Below, piece by piece: positions 11,434-22,754 of a stretch of 64,000 nucleotides of DNA. The first letter of the stretch is position 1, and each line of letters begins with the position of its first letter. A program made the translations under genes and the position numbers. This DNA is from Aspidiotus rigidus (taxonomy: Eukaryota > Arthropoda > Insecta > Hemiptera > Diaspididae). The notes under the pieces are model-generated. The model searched no databases. It was not told the origin of the DNA and saw only the letters and a list, made by a program, of their open reading frames with translations. The stretch is taken from positions 3,968,001 through 4,032,000 of the forward strand of contig JAVHKY010000028.1 in the NCBI GenBank assembly GCA_035079385.1. The letters are read 5' to 3'.

Positions 11434-12008
11434 CACCTCTTTGCCTTTGTACAAATATTTTTTGGTATTTTTCGGCATTTCAAGAACAATGACACACTGA
11501 AAGTAATCGAAAAAAATCGTCATGGTTTATTCATTTGGTTTATTTAACGAGCCATAGAACAACTCTGAGGGTTACGGGCTTGACGGATACGATAATTACA
11601 ATATAATGAAAAATATAAGGTTTGTGAGATTGTACTTATAATAAATTAGTTGTATGGGTTTACGACTTGTTCCAAAAACTCCCAAGACCATCCTCAGGGA
11701 GGAGGTTTGTATGATGTTTAGTAAAGAGAGAATCGATTTATTGGGTAGGTTATACATCGGTGTTCCATAATCTAACCGCGAGTGGATAAGACTCTTGTAA
11801 AGATGAAGAAGAAATTCTTTTCAAAATTGTAACATTGAATTGGACTTTGATTAATTCGAAAAAAAACATTGCAAAATATAGTATTTCATTTTAGGCATTG
11901 AATTAAATTTCACTACGTGAATTTAGTAGATATTCATTTATTCAGAGACAAAAAATCAATTTGGAACTGTACGTGTCGTAGTACCTAAATTGCCATGAAA
12001 TTGAAATA

Positions 12009-12400
12009 CAGGGTGGGGCATAAGTTCCGCAACCGTTTTGTACGTTTGAAAAAAAGAGAAAAATGAAGCCAAAAAAAAACGAAAAACGGTCATTTAATTT
12101 GTTAGAAAGCGCACAAAAACGTTGAGGATAGAATTTAATCTTGGTCCCATCTTAGTCAGTACACAGTTGACACCGTGAAGCGACAGACGCACGTTCGGCG
12201 AAACATTTTGTTCTGCTCTCGAATTCATCAAACTCTTCTTCGATTATCCTTCGCAATTCATCCAATGTTTTCGGACCTCGTCTGAAAACACGATCCTTTA
12301 ACACCCCCATAGAAAAAATCGCACGGTGTTAGGTCTCAAGACCTGGCTGGCCACTCAACCGTCCCTCTCCTCCCAATCCATTCCCCAAATCCACTGTCGA
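12009..12400 (-). pseudogene. Tc1/mariner transposase C-terminal remnant
   Basis: The minus strand reads VEWPARS, a stop codon, DLTP-C-DFF, then a decayed FLWG-like segment and KTLDELRRIIEEEFDEF. This is the third-catalytic-residue region and C-terminal tail of an IS630/Tc1/mariner transposase. The end at 12009 begins CAGGGTGGGGCATAAGTT, a typical terminal repeat for such elements. The in-frame TGA and frame slips show it is dead. The N-terminal part was not found. Confidence 0.6.
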
Positions 12401-12623
12401 GAAATTCACTCAGACAAGCACACAATAAAATATGGGATTAAAAGGGTATGAACTAACAATTCTCTGCAGGTATCAAGTTCAGATTCAATTTTTACCCTTT
12501 TTGATTCACTCACGCAACCCATACTTACTTATAATATCATTCAGTAGTAGACTCTATTGTTGCAGGCTGTTGAAAGTTATATTTTGTTGTGTACTTGTGT
12601 GAGTGTGTCAGCAGCCTGTATGT

Positions 12624-12721
12624 GTAAAATATCTTTTTTTTAAGGTGAAAATGGACATATTACCTTTTCAATTATGGAGATAAAACTGTATCCATTTTCA
12701 CCTTTAAACAGCATATTTTAC
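12624..12721. repeat. imperfect hairpin
   Basis: GTAAAATAT and AAGGTGAAAATGGA recur inverted as TCCATTTTCACCTT and ATATTTTAC, with arms of about 30 bp around a 35-bp loop. This is a foldback or MITE-like relic. Confidence 0.55.
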
Positions 12722-12840
12722 CCATACCACTATAAGCCTAGTATAATATAGTTTGAGAGTCAACATTTTTCTCGAATCTCCAGCTATATAATATGATAGC
12801 TCGAGAGTTGAAATTTGAAATTTTTCCATGTTTTTTGCTG

Positions 12841-13727
12841 GACGGCGCACGGCAGGTTTCTCAAAAAGCCCCCCATAAAACAGGTTCCCTGTTAAAATTC
12901 AGCTGGAAACGATCAGGAGAATTCAGGATTTGTTTTACTTGTGGAAGATACCTACCCTCTAGTTTGTGTTTATCTCGGCTTTTGGCTTCTGGAAAAACTC
13001 AGTTTGAAATCATTAGGATAATTGGGTCTTTGTCGTACTTCTGGAGGGTACTTATTCTACAACTTGTGTTTATCTCAGCTTAAGGCTTGAGAAAATTCAG
13101 CTTGAAACAATCAGGAGAATTGGGGCTTTGTCATACATGTAGACGATACTCATTTTACAGTTTGTGTTTATCTCGGCTTATAGGGAGTATTAGCATTATG
13201 TTAGACCTATACTTACTCAATTTACTAGACCTGAAGTAAATGAAGAAAAGATCCGTCTAAATCCGTACGTAATTCCTGATTCTGCGTCCATCCTCTTCTC
13301 ATGTACTAGTTTTATGCTAGGCTTCAACACAGAAAAACAAAAACGAAAAAAAAAATCTCGAGCTATTTATGATAGGAGGGAGACTTAGGAAAATTTGTCC
13401 CCTATCATATATAGCTCGAGAGTCAAAAGTTTTCCAAGTCCTTCTTCTATCATATATAGCTTCAGATTCGAAATTTTTTCAAGTCCCCCCTCCTATCATC
13501 TATAGCTCGAGAGTCGAAATTTTTTCCAAGTCCCCCTCCTATCATATATAGCTCGAGAGTCGAAAATTTTCCAAGTCCCCCTCCTATCATATATGGCTCG
13601 AGGGTCGAAATTTTTTCCAAGTCCCCCTCCTATCATATATTCTCGAGAGTCGAAATTTTTTTAAGTTTTTCGGTTCACGGCGCACGCCAGATTTCTCAAA
13701 CCCCCCATAAAACAGGTTCCCTGTTAA
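12841..13727. repeat. two tandem arrays flanked by a direct repeat
   Basis: A roughly 50-bp direct repeat (CGGCGCACG, then CCCCCCATAAAACAGG and TTCCCTGTTAA) occurs at 12841-12895 and 13678-13727. Between them lie three copies of a roughly 100-bp unit at 12897-13190 (ending TTGTGTTTATCTCGGCTT) and about six copies of a roughly 55-60-bp unit at 13400-13665 (TATCATATATAGCTCGAGAG, then a T-rich run and CCAAGTCCCCCTCC). No coding potential. Confidence 0.75.
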
Positions 13728-13784
13728 TAAAAAATACCAAATGCAAATAGGATGGATTAATTCTAGCCAGGGATGTAAAAAATT

Positions 13785-14114
13785 ATTTTTCGGTTCACAT
13801 GAATAAAAACGCGTTCCTTCGGTGCTTCGTTGTAAGACGCGAAGACGCGTTTTTTTACTTTAGGGCTCGAAGAGGTAGGTTGCGCGCATGCGCGCATTTT
13901 GCATGTGTGTTCTTGGTCTATCTGATCTTTTAATAATTTTAAATATAACACTCGAATTTTTCCTTGTGTTCATTAATTGTAAGAAAATTACAATTTCGTT
14001 ATTCTATGAGTGTTTCCATCAACAATGCAATGTTATGATGCTCTAATAAAAAAGTGAAAATTTTAGTTATAGATCATCTCGCATTTGCGTTTTTATTCGT
14101 GTGAACCGAAAAAT
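13785..14114. mobile_element. foldback MITE, about 30-bp terminal inverted repeats
   Basis: The left end reads ATTTTTCGGTTCACATGAAT followed by AAAAACGCG; the right end is its reverse complement with about one mismatch. The element is 330 bp and non-coding. The target duplication is unclear. Confidence 0.65.
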
Positions 14115-15241
14115 AGCGTACGTCACACGTGAACGGAGGAAAGCGATATACTCGCGCTGCATGGCGGCCCTCGCCGCGGCTCGGGTCGCCAAAGCGCTCG
14201 TATAGAAATCGCTCTCCTCCGTCCCTTATAGCGTAATATACTATTAATTTCATTTTCGTTTTCTCGAAAATTTGTTGTTGTAACAAAATTATCTTCATTT
14301 TGTTTCGTTCAATTTTGTTCCTTCTTTTTAGCTGAAAAATTTTCGTTATTTTCGACCGTTTTCATTTTCTTTCCCATTTTTGTTATGCATCAGAATGGTT
14401 TTTGTGAAAAATGAAGTGTAGTGATTTTGGCCCATTCAGGGGCAACTTTGCTCAAAATTTTGACTTTCTTTTTCGGCTCTAGAATTTTTTGTGCTAACAA
14501 AATTATTTTTCTTCATTTTACTTTTGTTTTGGTACCTACTTTTGTTTCGTTATTTGCCTTTTTCAGCCAGAAAAATTTTGTCAATTTCTCGATTTGTTTG
14601 AGTGCAACGTGTCTCTGATTCTAGCGACTAATCAATTGAACTAATGGTTATGAAACAAAACTGGGCAAAATATTACAAACAGTACTTTTTATAATACATG
14701 TAGTGAAAGAAACACTTGGGCCTACAATTTAAATTGGTTATCGTTCAAAAAGAATGTTTACAAATTTTTCAAATGGCACCACTGACTTGATTTTCGCCAC
14801 GGTTCTGATAACGGCATGTTTTGCTATGAAAAACAAACACTATACGCAGCACTTTCGCTTCATGTATTATAAAAAATTATTTGGTGCATTATTTTGAGAT
14901 GCACAATTATTCCTTAAAATGACTTATGTTTTGAATTAAACATACAAATTCTTGCCAAAGGCTAGGAAATTTCTAAATTTAGCACCAAGAGGTCATAAAA
15001 TGAAACTCAGGAACTGAATGAGGAATGAACAAAATTTGGCACTTTTTCCATCGAAGAGACAGATACTTGAATTATTAATTCTCAACGAGGTACTTCTCTT
15101 AAAATTAGATAAATGATAAACTGACATAGTGAAAGAAAACAAATGTATCACCTAAATAATAAAAAATGAAAGAAATCGTTTACAAATAATAGCACAAGCA
15201 CAAGGGAAAACGAACATATCCCGTTTAACAACGGGTACCTA
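14115..15241. other. no recognised gene
   Basis: AT-rich sequence apart from a short GC-rich patch near 14150-14190. Open frames here are short, T-rich and show no motif. Confidence 0.5.
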
Positions 15242-15243
15242 TA

Positions 15244-17360
15244 CAGTGTGGTGCACGAGAAGTCGCACCAATGTAAAAGTCCCTATGGTGCGTCTTCGTG
15301 ATGCACCAGCGTACTATAAACGTCGTGTTATAGTGGTGGTTGGAACACAGGTGAACGCAACACGAGCAAGTGAGCAACACAACAAAGTTTCGTGCAACGA
15401 ACGTCGTGTTGGGTTGTTCGGGAAATTTAACGAGTGAAAATTTCCATCTTCAATTGTTGAACGATTATTTCGCTTTTTCTTTCTTTTTTGAATGTGAATG
15501 ACAATTTCGTTGACACGATTTTAAAGAATGCCTAAGCAATAAAAACAAATGACTTGTTTGAGTGAACGATGTTTAATGACAGAAAGAAATTCTTAAACAA
15601 AACGCACTGCAAAATAAAATCCTAGGCTAATTGTCAATAATTTAAAAAAAAATCTGATGAGGAAAAAAAATTCAGGAACGGTAAAATTCTCACGGTAACC
15701 AAAAAAAAGACACTTGGGAAAATTTCTCACGCTAGCGAAAGAAAAAAAAAGGAAATTGTGACGTAAAAACAGTAATACTGGAAAATTCTCACTGAAAAAC
15801 GGTAACAAAATTACAAAAAAAAAAAGAAAATCATGAAAAACAACATGAAAAAAATTACAATAAATGTTCAAATAATTCCCCTTGGGATGTAACACAACAC
15901 TCCAATCTCTCTCGAAACTCTCGCTGAACGTTGGTTAGCTGTTGATGACTGATATTCTCGCAACATCTTCGAATAGCTTGTTGTAAATCATTTAAATTTG
16001 CGAAAGGTGTAGCACCATAAATGGAATTTGTTATGTGACCCCAAAGAAAAAAATCAGGAGGAGTCAAATCTGGTGACCTTGCTGGCCAGGCTAACGGTTC
16101 ATAAGTTCCTATCACTCGCTCTGGAAATGCCTCATGCAAAAACTGGACAGCAGGCCCATAATTATGGGCAGGGCACCCGTCATGTTGATACCACAATTCA
16201 CTTTCAAGATTGAGTTCATCAAGCGCATCACTGATACCTCTTTGTAACATTTCCAAATACTTCTCACCATTCAGTTTCCCATCAATCACTAGAGGACCAA
16301 TCACATGCTGCCCTACAATGCCGGCCCACACATTTAAAGTTTGCGGGTATTGTGTCGTACCGGGGTAAACGTTATGAGGGTTCTCTGTTGCCCACGTTCT
16401 GTGGTTTTGGATATTTGGCCGATGATGTAAATTGAAAGAAGATTCGTCCGTGAAAATGACTCTTTGAATAAAATGAGGATCATTGTCTACAATTTCAAGA
16501 GTGGTCATTGCAAACTCGTATCTCCTTTCCGCATCCCCAGGGCGTAGTTCCTGATGACTAGAAGTTTTGAAACTTTTAAAACCATAGTGGTGTAATCGAC
16601 GGATTACCTGTGAATGGGATTTACCAATCTGCTCACCAATGAATCGCGAACTAGCTCCAGGATTATCCTCAACAGCGGCTAAGATCAGTACATCGGAGTC
16701 GGGTGCTGGTCGGTTGGCCGGTAGTGACTTTCTCGAATATTGAACGTTTCCCGTGGCCTCAAACCGTCTCACACATCTCAAAATACTAGTGTGGGCTGGT
16801 AGCGGTCGAAGGGGAAATGCATTATGAAACTGTACTGCAATCTCACGGCACGACATTCCTCCATAATATCGCCTCACCCACCATACTTTCTCGGCACTTG
16901 TGTACATCGTATTACTCGTCCGGTAAAAAACAAATCAAATCACTTCTTCTCTCTTATTTTTCAATCGCGCTTTCGATCATTCGCTTTTCTCGTCAAACGC
17001 TCTTTTGTAATCATGCACGAAAACTGCCCTCGCTGAATTTATCGCACTTTCGATCACTTTCTTGTTGAGCAAAAATTTGTACGCACTTTCGATCATTCAC
17101 TTTTCTCGTCAAACGCGCTTAAATTGCACTCCGTTCTTATTACACTGTTTTCACTCTCATCGTCGTGTATATCGTAGTGAACGAGCATTCATCGTAGTCA
17201 ACGAGCAAAACGAAATGTTGCACTCGCGAGCGTACGAGTTTCGTTGGGGCGTTGACCTGTGTTCCATCAGCTAAACAACACGTAATGTTGTATACTGGTG
17301 CATCGCGAACGCGCACCATAGGGACTTTTACATTGGTGCGACTTCTCGTGCACCACACTG
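15244..17360 (-). mobile_element. complete DD41D Tc1/mariner-superfamily transposon
   Basis: 2117 bp bounded by 66-bp terminal inverted repeats (15244-15309 and 17295-17360; outer end CAGTGTGGTGCACGAGAAGT, about four mismatches between arms, all near the inner end) and by TA dinucleotides at 15242-15243 and 17361-17362, the usual target duplication. A single intact transposase ORF is on the minus strand. Inside the right half the words CGATCATTC and TTTTCTCGTCAAACGC are repeated (about 16973 and 17090), possible subterminal binding sites. Confidence 0.93.
15855..16907 (-). CDS. DD41D mariner-like transposase with DUF4817-type helix-turn-helix
   Basis: 350 aa. Residues about 1-110 form the paired helix-turn-helix DNA-binding region starting MYTSAEKVWWVRRYY, typical of the arthropod DUF4817 group. 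The catalytic triad is D154 (FTDESS), D243 (QHDGCPAHN) and D285 (LTPPDFFLWG). The spacing between the last two is 41 residues, so DD41D. It should bind the 66-bp terminal repeats and cut and paste the element at TA. No stop or frameshift, so it is potentially active. The ATG at 16907 gives the expected start of the HTH region. Confidence 0.92.
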   Translation of the reverse strand: MYTSAEKVWWVRRYYGGMSCREIAVQFHNAFPLRPLPAHTSILRCVRRFEATGNVQYSRKSLPANRPAPDSDVLILAAVEDNPGASSRFIGEQIGKSHSQVIRRLHHYGFKSFKTSSHQELRPGDAERRYEFAMTTLEIVDNDPHFIQRVIFTDESSFNLHHRPNIQNHRTWATENPHNVYPGTTQYPQTLNVWAGIVGQHVIGPLVIDGKLNGEKYLEMLQRGISDALDELNLESELWYQHDGCPAHNYGPAVQFLHEAFPERVIGTYEPLAWPARSPDLTPPDFFLWGHITNSIYGATPFANLNDLQQAIRRCCENISHQQLTNVQREFRERLECCVTSQGELFEHLL

Positions 17361-17691
17361 TAGGTAGGCAGTCACTAGAAGTTAGTACTACAGTTGTGTT
17401 AGGTTTAAATCACAAATAGGTAATCAGCAAATTACAGCGAACTTGGAGGTTAGAACAGTCGTCTTACATTTATAAATCACAAATAGGTAATTATCTTCGT
17501 ATTTCTCCCAAAACTGCAGGACATTTTCATTTAATTTTACTCTCTCTGGAAATTTGAGATCCTGACACTGACTTTCAAAATCCTATATCAAAAAGCATGG
17601 GTCGGGGCAGAAACATCGGCAGAGATGTGGTGCAATGAACCCGATCACTCAAGCCAAAATCGGTAAGTTAATATATCGTCGTGTATAGTCA

Positions 17692-18090
17692 TACAGACAG
17701 GCCGTCAGTTGAAAATTGGAATCGCTAAACATAGGAAGGCGTGGGAAAAGAAGAATATAGGTGAATCGGCGTTTGCGGACCATCTAATCACTAGCGGCCA
17801 TAGCATTAAAGAGGGGTCCGAGGTCCTCCTCTATAGAGAAAACGCGTATTCGAAGCGAAAAGCGTTAGAACAAATCGAAATAATCCGTCATTTAAATAAC
17901 GACGACCTTAATGTGCTCAACAGGTACAAACCTGATGAGGGGAACTGGTTTACGAGTATGATTCACGTCGTGATGACTCGCTGGTTCAATCCTGATTTCC
18001 TCGTATGTTTCTAGTTTACAGCCGGAGTTGGTTCAGTCGCTTTCCAGTCCCCGTTGACAATGATTGTTTAATCGAAAGCGCTCCGGCGTC
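17692..18090 (+). pseudogene. Penelope-like element 3' fragment (GIY-YIG tail plus flank)
   Basis: The frame reads TGRQLKIGIAKHRKAW, then NIGESAFADHLITSGHS, ALEQIEIIRHLNNDD and YKPDEG. It is clearly homologous to residues about 540-610 of the Penelope ORF at 36703-38568. Reverse transcriptase and the start of the endonuclease are missing. The tail is followed at 18054-18090 by a decayed version of the hammerhead-like motif found behind the other copy: stem GATT/AATC with a GTTT loop, then GAAAGCGCTCC. Confidence 0.8.
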
Positions 18091-18130
18091 TTTTAATTTC
18101 TGTGGCTATTTGTAAATTACTCCGATTGTA

Positions 18131-18945
18131 TTACTCGCTTGAGTATGACTTCGTCTGACCAACGCAGTTCTTAGGATTCAGGTTTTTCCTCATTGTAATG
18201 CACTCATCAATAGCTCTTGCTCCTGTTTCCGCTGTACCATCTTGTATATCACACATTTCAAAATAAGTACAAGATACAGTCTTCTTACTGATATCTATAA
18301 AGCGAATGACAAGTCCCAAAACTTTCTTGATCTCAATATCGGTCGTTTCATCAATGATTAGGCTGAATGGCATATCTTCAATGGCACTTTTCACAGTACT
18401 TTCAAAATGTGGGGCCAGAACATTTTGAATAATGGCTGTGCATTTGGATCGGTGGCATTTCATACCCGCTGACTTCCTGTCAGGAAAAATAGTATTTATG
18501 CCATCAGTCAATTCAATTTTTAGAAATAAATAAGCAACACCAAACTTCTGCTCTTAAAACATTAAATTTCAGTGGCTGTAGCTTCTCACTATCAATAGTT
18601 ATTTGTCTCGACTTTGCGTCAAATATTTTGCATTTTTCTTGATGACTACTTGAATCTTCATGCTTCTTTAATACACTCTTCTTACTTACAAGAGTGCATG
18701 TACAGAGCCTACATAGGAGCTCCACGGTCATTCTCTGACAACCATTTAAACTTCTTTTCCCAAGAAGTAACATACTTCTGTTTATAATTTAAACGTTTGC
18801 AAGGAGCTGCTGAACGTAAATTTCTTTTCTTTTTTCTCTTTTTTTTGTCAGTGTCATATCTGTAGTTGGAATCATTGCCATCATGATCCGAAGAATTTGA
18901 GGGATCAGAATAAGGAATTATTTCAATAGCGTTGAGTTCGTCCAT
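18131..18945 (-). pseudogene. hAT transposase N-terminal remnant (zinc finger plus start of catalytic domain)
   Basis: An N-terminal acidic/basic leader is followed by YVTSWEKKFKWLSEND, a BED/TTF-like zinc finger (LCRLCTC, later H and C), then FNVLRAEV. After a frameshift near 18540 come LTDGINTIFPDRKSAG, APHFESTVKSAIED and LIIDETTDI, the first catalytic aspartate region of the DUF4371-type hAT family. The C-terminal half is missing. The fragment at 57686-58680 carries the complementary half of a similar protein, but they are far apart and probably different copies. Confidence 0.7.
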
Positions 18946-19741
18946 ATCCCGATTGACATTTTTGGAGCGATTATACGAGCGGAATCGCTACTTTTTCGCA
19001 AAGCGAAAAATCAGTAGGTTTTGCTACACTTTTCTCGCATTCATCGCAGTTTTTTTTAGGGGGATATCAATACCTAAACGTATCTTAAAGTCGTTCATCA
19101 CACCAAAATGATGCTGTAAAACGACGCGCAAACGTTACGACTATTCGCTCTAAATTTGAAGGATGTACCTAGCGTAGTTATCGCTGCGTATTCGCATCAG
19201 AAACCTTACGGTAGAATCGCGGTGTTCACCAAAATTAGTTGCTTATTCACCACTGTAATACGCGTTTTTTTCGCACACCTATAGCAATGATGTCTGCGTT
19301 TTCGCAGCTACAAATCGCTGTCCAATCGTTTTCATAAAAAAATTTGACCCGCTTTAAAAAATCAAAATTTTCATGAATTTTCTTAATCAGTTTTTTTCAA
19401 ATCGGGTTTATTCAGGTCTAAGTCCCAAATTCTGATGGTTGCATTAATAAAATACAAATTTATTGAATTCTATTGATGAAATTCCATCATTAATTTTTTG
19501 GTTATAGGCTTAATTAAACTCAGTTACGGGAAAAAATTGATGACAAAATATGTGAAAAAAACAGGCCATCTCAGAAAGATACAAGAGAAAAGTAGGAAAA
19601 CTAGAAACAATGAACTACCGATCATACACTATACCGAAAAGAAAAACTGATGCAGGAAAACGAAATGGAATTTATTATAAAAGACTACAATAGGCCTATT
19701 TTAACAAACTTTGGTTGGGGAAATGTACATCATTGCGGTCC
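18946..19741. other. no recognised gene
   Basis: AT-rich sequence between the hAT remnant and the piggyBac element, with no frame or repeat I can assign. Confidence 0.5.
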
Positions 19742-19888
19742 TTAACCCTTTCGCTACCGCACGGTTTTTATGAAATGTTACACAAGGCCCGTAACATTAT
19801 TCGAATAAATTGTTGGGAAGGGGGGTTGATGGGGAGTGGTAATCAATGTGGGGGTACGTGCCCCCTCGAATTAATCATTTCATGATGG

Positions 19889-19956
19889 TGTCACACATTT
19901 GTGACGGCGGGCTATCAGTACGCAGCAAAGTGTCACATATATGTGACGTTGGGCTA
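19889..19956. repeat. left subterminal palindromic repeats of piggyBac
   Basis: Two copies of TCACA-(T/A)-T-TGTGACG followed by a GGGCTAT word. Matching palindromes sit near the right end at about 23130-23190 (TCACATATTCGTGACGGCGG and TCACACATATGTGACGGCGG). They are probably binding sites for the transposase N- or C-terminal domain. Confidence 0.65.
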
Positions 19957-20132
19957 TAGCACACAAGAGCAAGATGTGACATTCAGAATATGGCAAAAAA
20001 CATTCAAAACATGAGGAGTCATTCAATGAGAACATTTGGATACAATGAAGGTAAGTCATTTCATTTTATATTTACTTAGGTAACAAATTTTGGCAACAAA
20101 CTTTGGGTTATAGAAAAAGAATATCTAGAATA

Positions 20133-22754
20133 TTATTGGCTTGGGTATAATTTCTCACTGTGAAATTGAAGAAAGCACCCGGAATTCAAACACAATGGTA
20201 AGGGTAACTTGTTTTTTTTATCAATACACTTATTGCATCCATGACTTGAAGATGAACGTTTACCTTGCAGGGAACAGTATTTGCACCGACGTCTTTTAGG
20301 AAGTTTCATGGGAAAATGGTCATCCAACTCAATGGTGTGTTTAGAACGACGTTTTGATTGTGGAGTTACCACCACAGAAGCCTCCTCTATTTTCATCAGG
20401 CTGGCAATGACTCCCTCCCAAAACTTCAAGTAAGTTGTCTTCTCTTGCCGCTCAAAATTGTACAAAAATGTACCATTCCACAAGCACAGATCAATAAGAT
20501 GGAGGGCAACTTTTAATTGCCATCGGCATGTTTTTCGTGGGGAGGTATAATAACTTGTCAGCTGATCAGCTTTATCCACGCCTCCCATTGATTTATTATA
20601 CTCAATTATACACTTTGGTTTCATCTTTACACCGCCATATTTCCTCTTTGCCTCACCATAAGTTCCATCATTTCTGGTAGAAAGCATCAGTATATCTTTC
20701 TTGTCTCTCCACTTCTGGACTAGAATTGATCCACTTCGAACAAAAATACTTTCACCTTTCTCCAAGGGAATTTTCTGGATAATCTTAGGTATTCCCTGTC
20801 GGTTTGATTTCAAAGTGCCAACAACTGCACATCCACGAGCTAGAAGATGTCTTGCAAGGGGTATAGAAGTATAATAATTATCTATAAATAGTGTATGTCC
20901 ATTTCTCTCGTAAGACTTCATCAGTTTCCGGACTACTTCATACGCGTGACCATACTTCTTTGCGATGATTGTCCCTTGGCCAGTGTACAATAATATATCA
21001 AGGATATATCCATCCGAGGTAGCTAGCTCATATAATTTCACACCAAAGCGGGCTCGTTTCTGTGGTATGTATTGCTTGTACGATAAGCGCCCTTTGAACC
21101 CCAACAGAGCTTCGTCTATAGACAAATTCTTTCCCGGTGAAAATGTTTTCTGGAAATTCTTTACAATAGAACTGATAAAACTCTGTATTTTTTCAGCAGA
21201 GGTCACTTTAGTATTTGGGTCGTAGAAACGTACAACACGGTGTATTATTTCAAATCGATTTCTTGACATAGTTTTACCATAAATAGGATGGTAGTAGAAA
21301 TCATCGGTTTTCCAGTAATGCTTGATGCTTGGCATGGTCACGTTCCCCATTAGCATACACAGAGCAAGATATCGCTCAAATTCTTCGCAGGTAATTGGTT
21401 CCCAATTGAGAAGAGCTGATCGTCTTTTCTTTGGGCGATTTGTCATTGAAAGAAGTTCTCCTTTCATATTCGAATATTTCACAATATTTTGCATCATTTC
21501 ATCATCAAACAATAATTTGAAATAATCCACTGCTTTTGTTGGCTGTGCAATGTAGTTTACTTTTGCCTCGCCTTGAAATTTTAGCAATCGTGGTTTTTTG
21601 ATAATCATTTCCCAACCATCCTCTAACTCAACACCTTGGAATAATGGAGAATACTTTTTCGAAAGCTGTTTTTGAGCTCCATTCTTTCTCTTTTTACCCG
21701 CTTGAATACTTTCTTTTGGAGCATCATTCACTTTCTTTTTTTCTGCTGGGACATTTTTTCTTTTCTCAGCCCTATCACAAGCACTTGATACTGAAGCAAC
21801 ATTACTTGGCGGCTTAGAAAATACACCATGCACAAGAGGAACTTCATCATTATTTGGCAGTGAAAAAACTTCATCACCCATTGGTGCTGCATCATTTGAC
21901 AGTAAAGGAACTTGCTTACTCACGTTGCTTGGCAATAGAGAGGCTGATGAGCGAGTAAGGTTTTCAGCGGATTTACGAGGGTACGGCTGAATTCTACTAG
22001 CAATCCTACCTCGGCGGCCACGTCTTGGGGGTCTTCCTCTTCCTCTACCTCTAACTGCTCCAACTGCTGTACTCGTCAACTCTTGAGGAACATCTAAAAG
22101 AATCAATACCTATCTCAAATTCCTAAATTTCTAACCAGTTCTACCTTTCCAACTTGCCACTTACCAAATAAATCAGGCTGAGAAGCTTTCGATTCGTTCA
22201 ATTCGTTCGATTCTATTGTCATATTTGTAATTTGCATTGAAGTGCAATCGGTAGGTGAATTGAGATCAGTAACGTTTGAGTTCATCACAGCTTGCATCAC
22301 AGTCAAATCAGTATCATTTCGAGTTGGACTCGTTATCACTCGCAGATTATCTCCTACAATAATGATACATGATGTCTCAAATTCGAGTACTTTCAGGGTT
22401 CAGCAATTTCTATTTTCATACACTTACGATCATGAGGCAAATCACATAAATCGGGAGGCGCAGAGAGTAAACTTTCATCATCACTATCTGAAGAGCTTGA
22501 GAACGAACTCATATGAATACCATCATCAACGTAGTCATCACTGTCAGATTCTTCGGAATATTCTAAAGAATAAGGTTCACAAGTCAAACTCATGTCCTAT
22601 GATTTTTTTGATAATGTCAGAGAGAGTCTCTTACTTGCTTACCAAATTCGAAGGATGCCTTTTCATTATCATCTTCATCGTCTGAAGAAAAGTTATCAAC
22701 GATATTTTGCAGTTCTTTCTCTGTATAAGCGCGTTTGCCTCTTCGAGAAGCCAT
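20133..22754 (-). CDS. piggyBac transposase, four exons
   Basis: Exons 22635-22754, 22428-22596, 22165-22353 and 20133-22093 join in frame to 812 aa, using donors GTAAGA, GTAAGT, GTAAGT and acceptors ATAG, GTAG, TTAG. Exon 1 encodes MASRRGKRAYTEKELQNIV with an acidic run, the usual piggyBac amino terminus. Exon 4 has a basic RGRGRGRPPRRGRRGR stretch and the DDE_Tnp_1_7 core. The catalytic aspartates are visible in SIDEALLGFKGR, FIDNYYTS and GGVDKADQ. A C-terminal cysteine-rich zinc domain (CKYCS, HGCNKC) follows. Every key residue is present, so the protein may be active. The last exon alone would look like a 657-aa ORF but lacks the true start. Confidence 0.92.

Larger units (their letters stand above)
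3939..11478 (-). pseudogene. multi-exon gene of unknown function, split by the BEL/Pao insertion
   Basis: Exons read on the minus strand: 11434-11478 plus 4883-4960 (one exon once the element and one CACC copy are removed), 4567-4602, 4064-4171 and 3939-4010. Donors GTATGT, GTACAA, GTAAGG, GTTAGT; acceptors CAG, TAG, GAG. All listed exons are phase 0. The joined first exon starts MPKNTKKYLYKGKE and ends KIQPALDE; the next is IVKEAVQSSTTK; then DVTIFCNNLVYLPRIIAEL and onward; then IDLLTVQEYINLVPALKTQL. I do not recognise the family. There may be an exon between 4567 and 4171, and the 3' end is unresolved. The insertion separates the start codon from the rest by 6.5 kb, so this allele is probably non-functional unless the element is spliced out. 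Confidence 0.55.

Noticed and set aside
17062..17274. Plus-strand frames within the right part of the DD41D element
   Set aside because: They overlap subterminal repeats and the terminal inverted repeat; no conserved domain.
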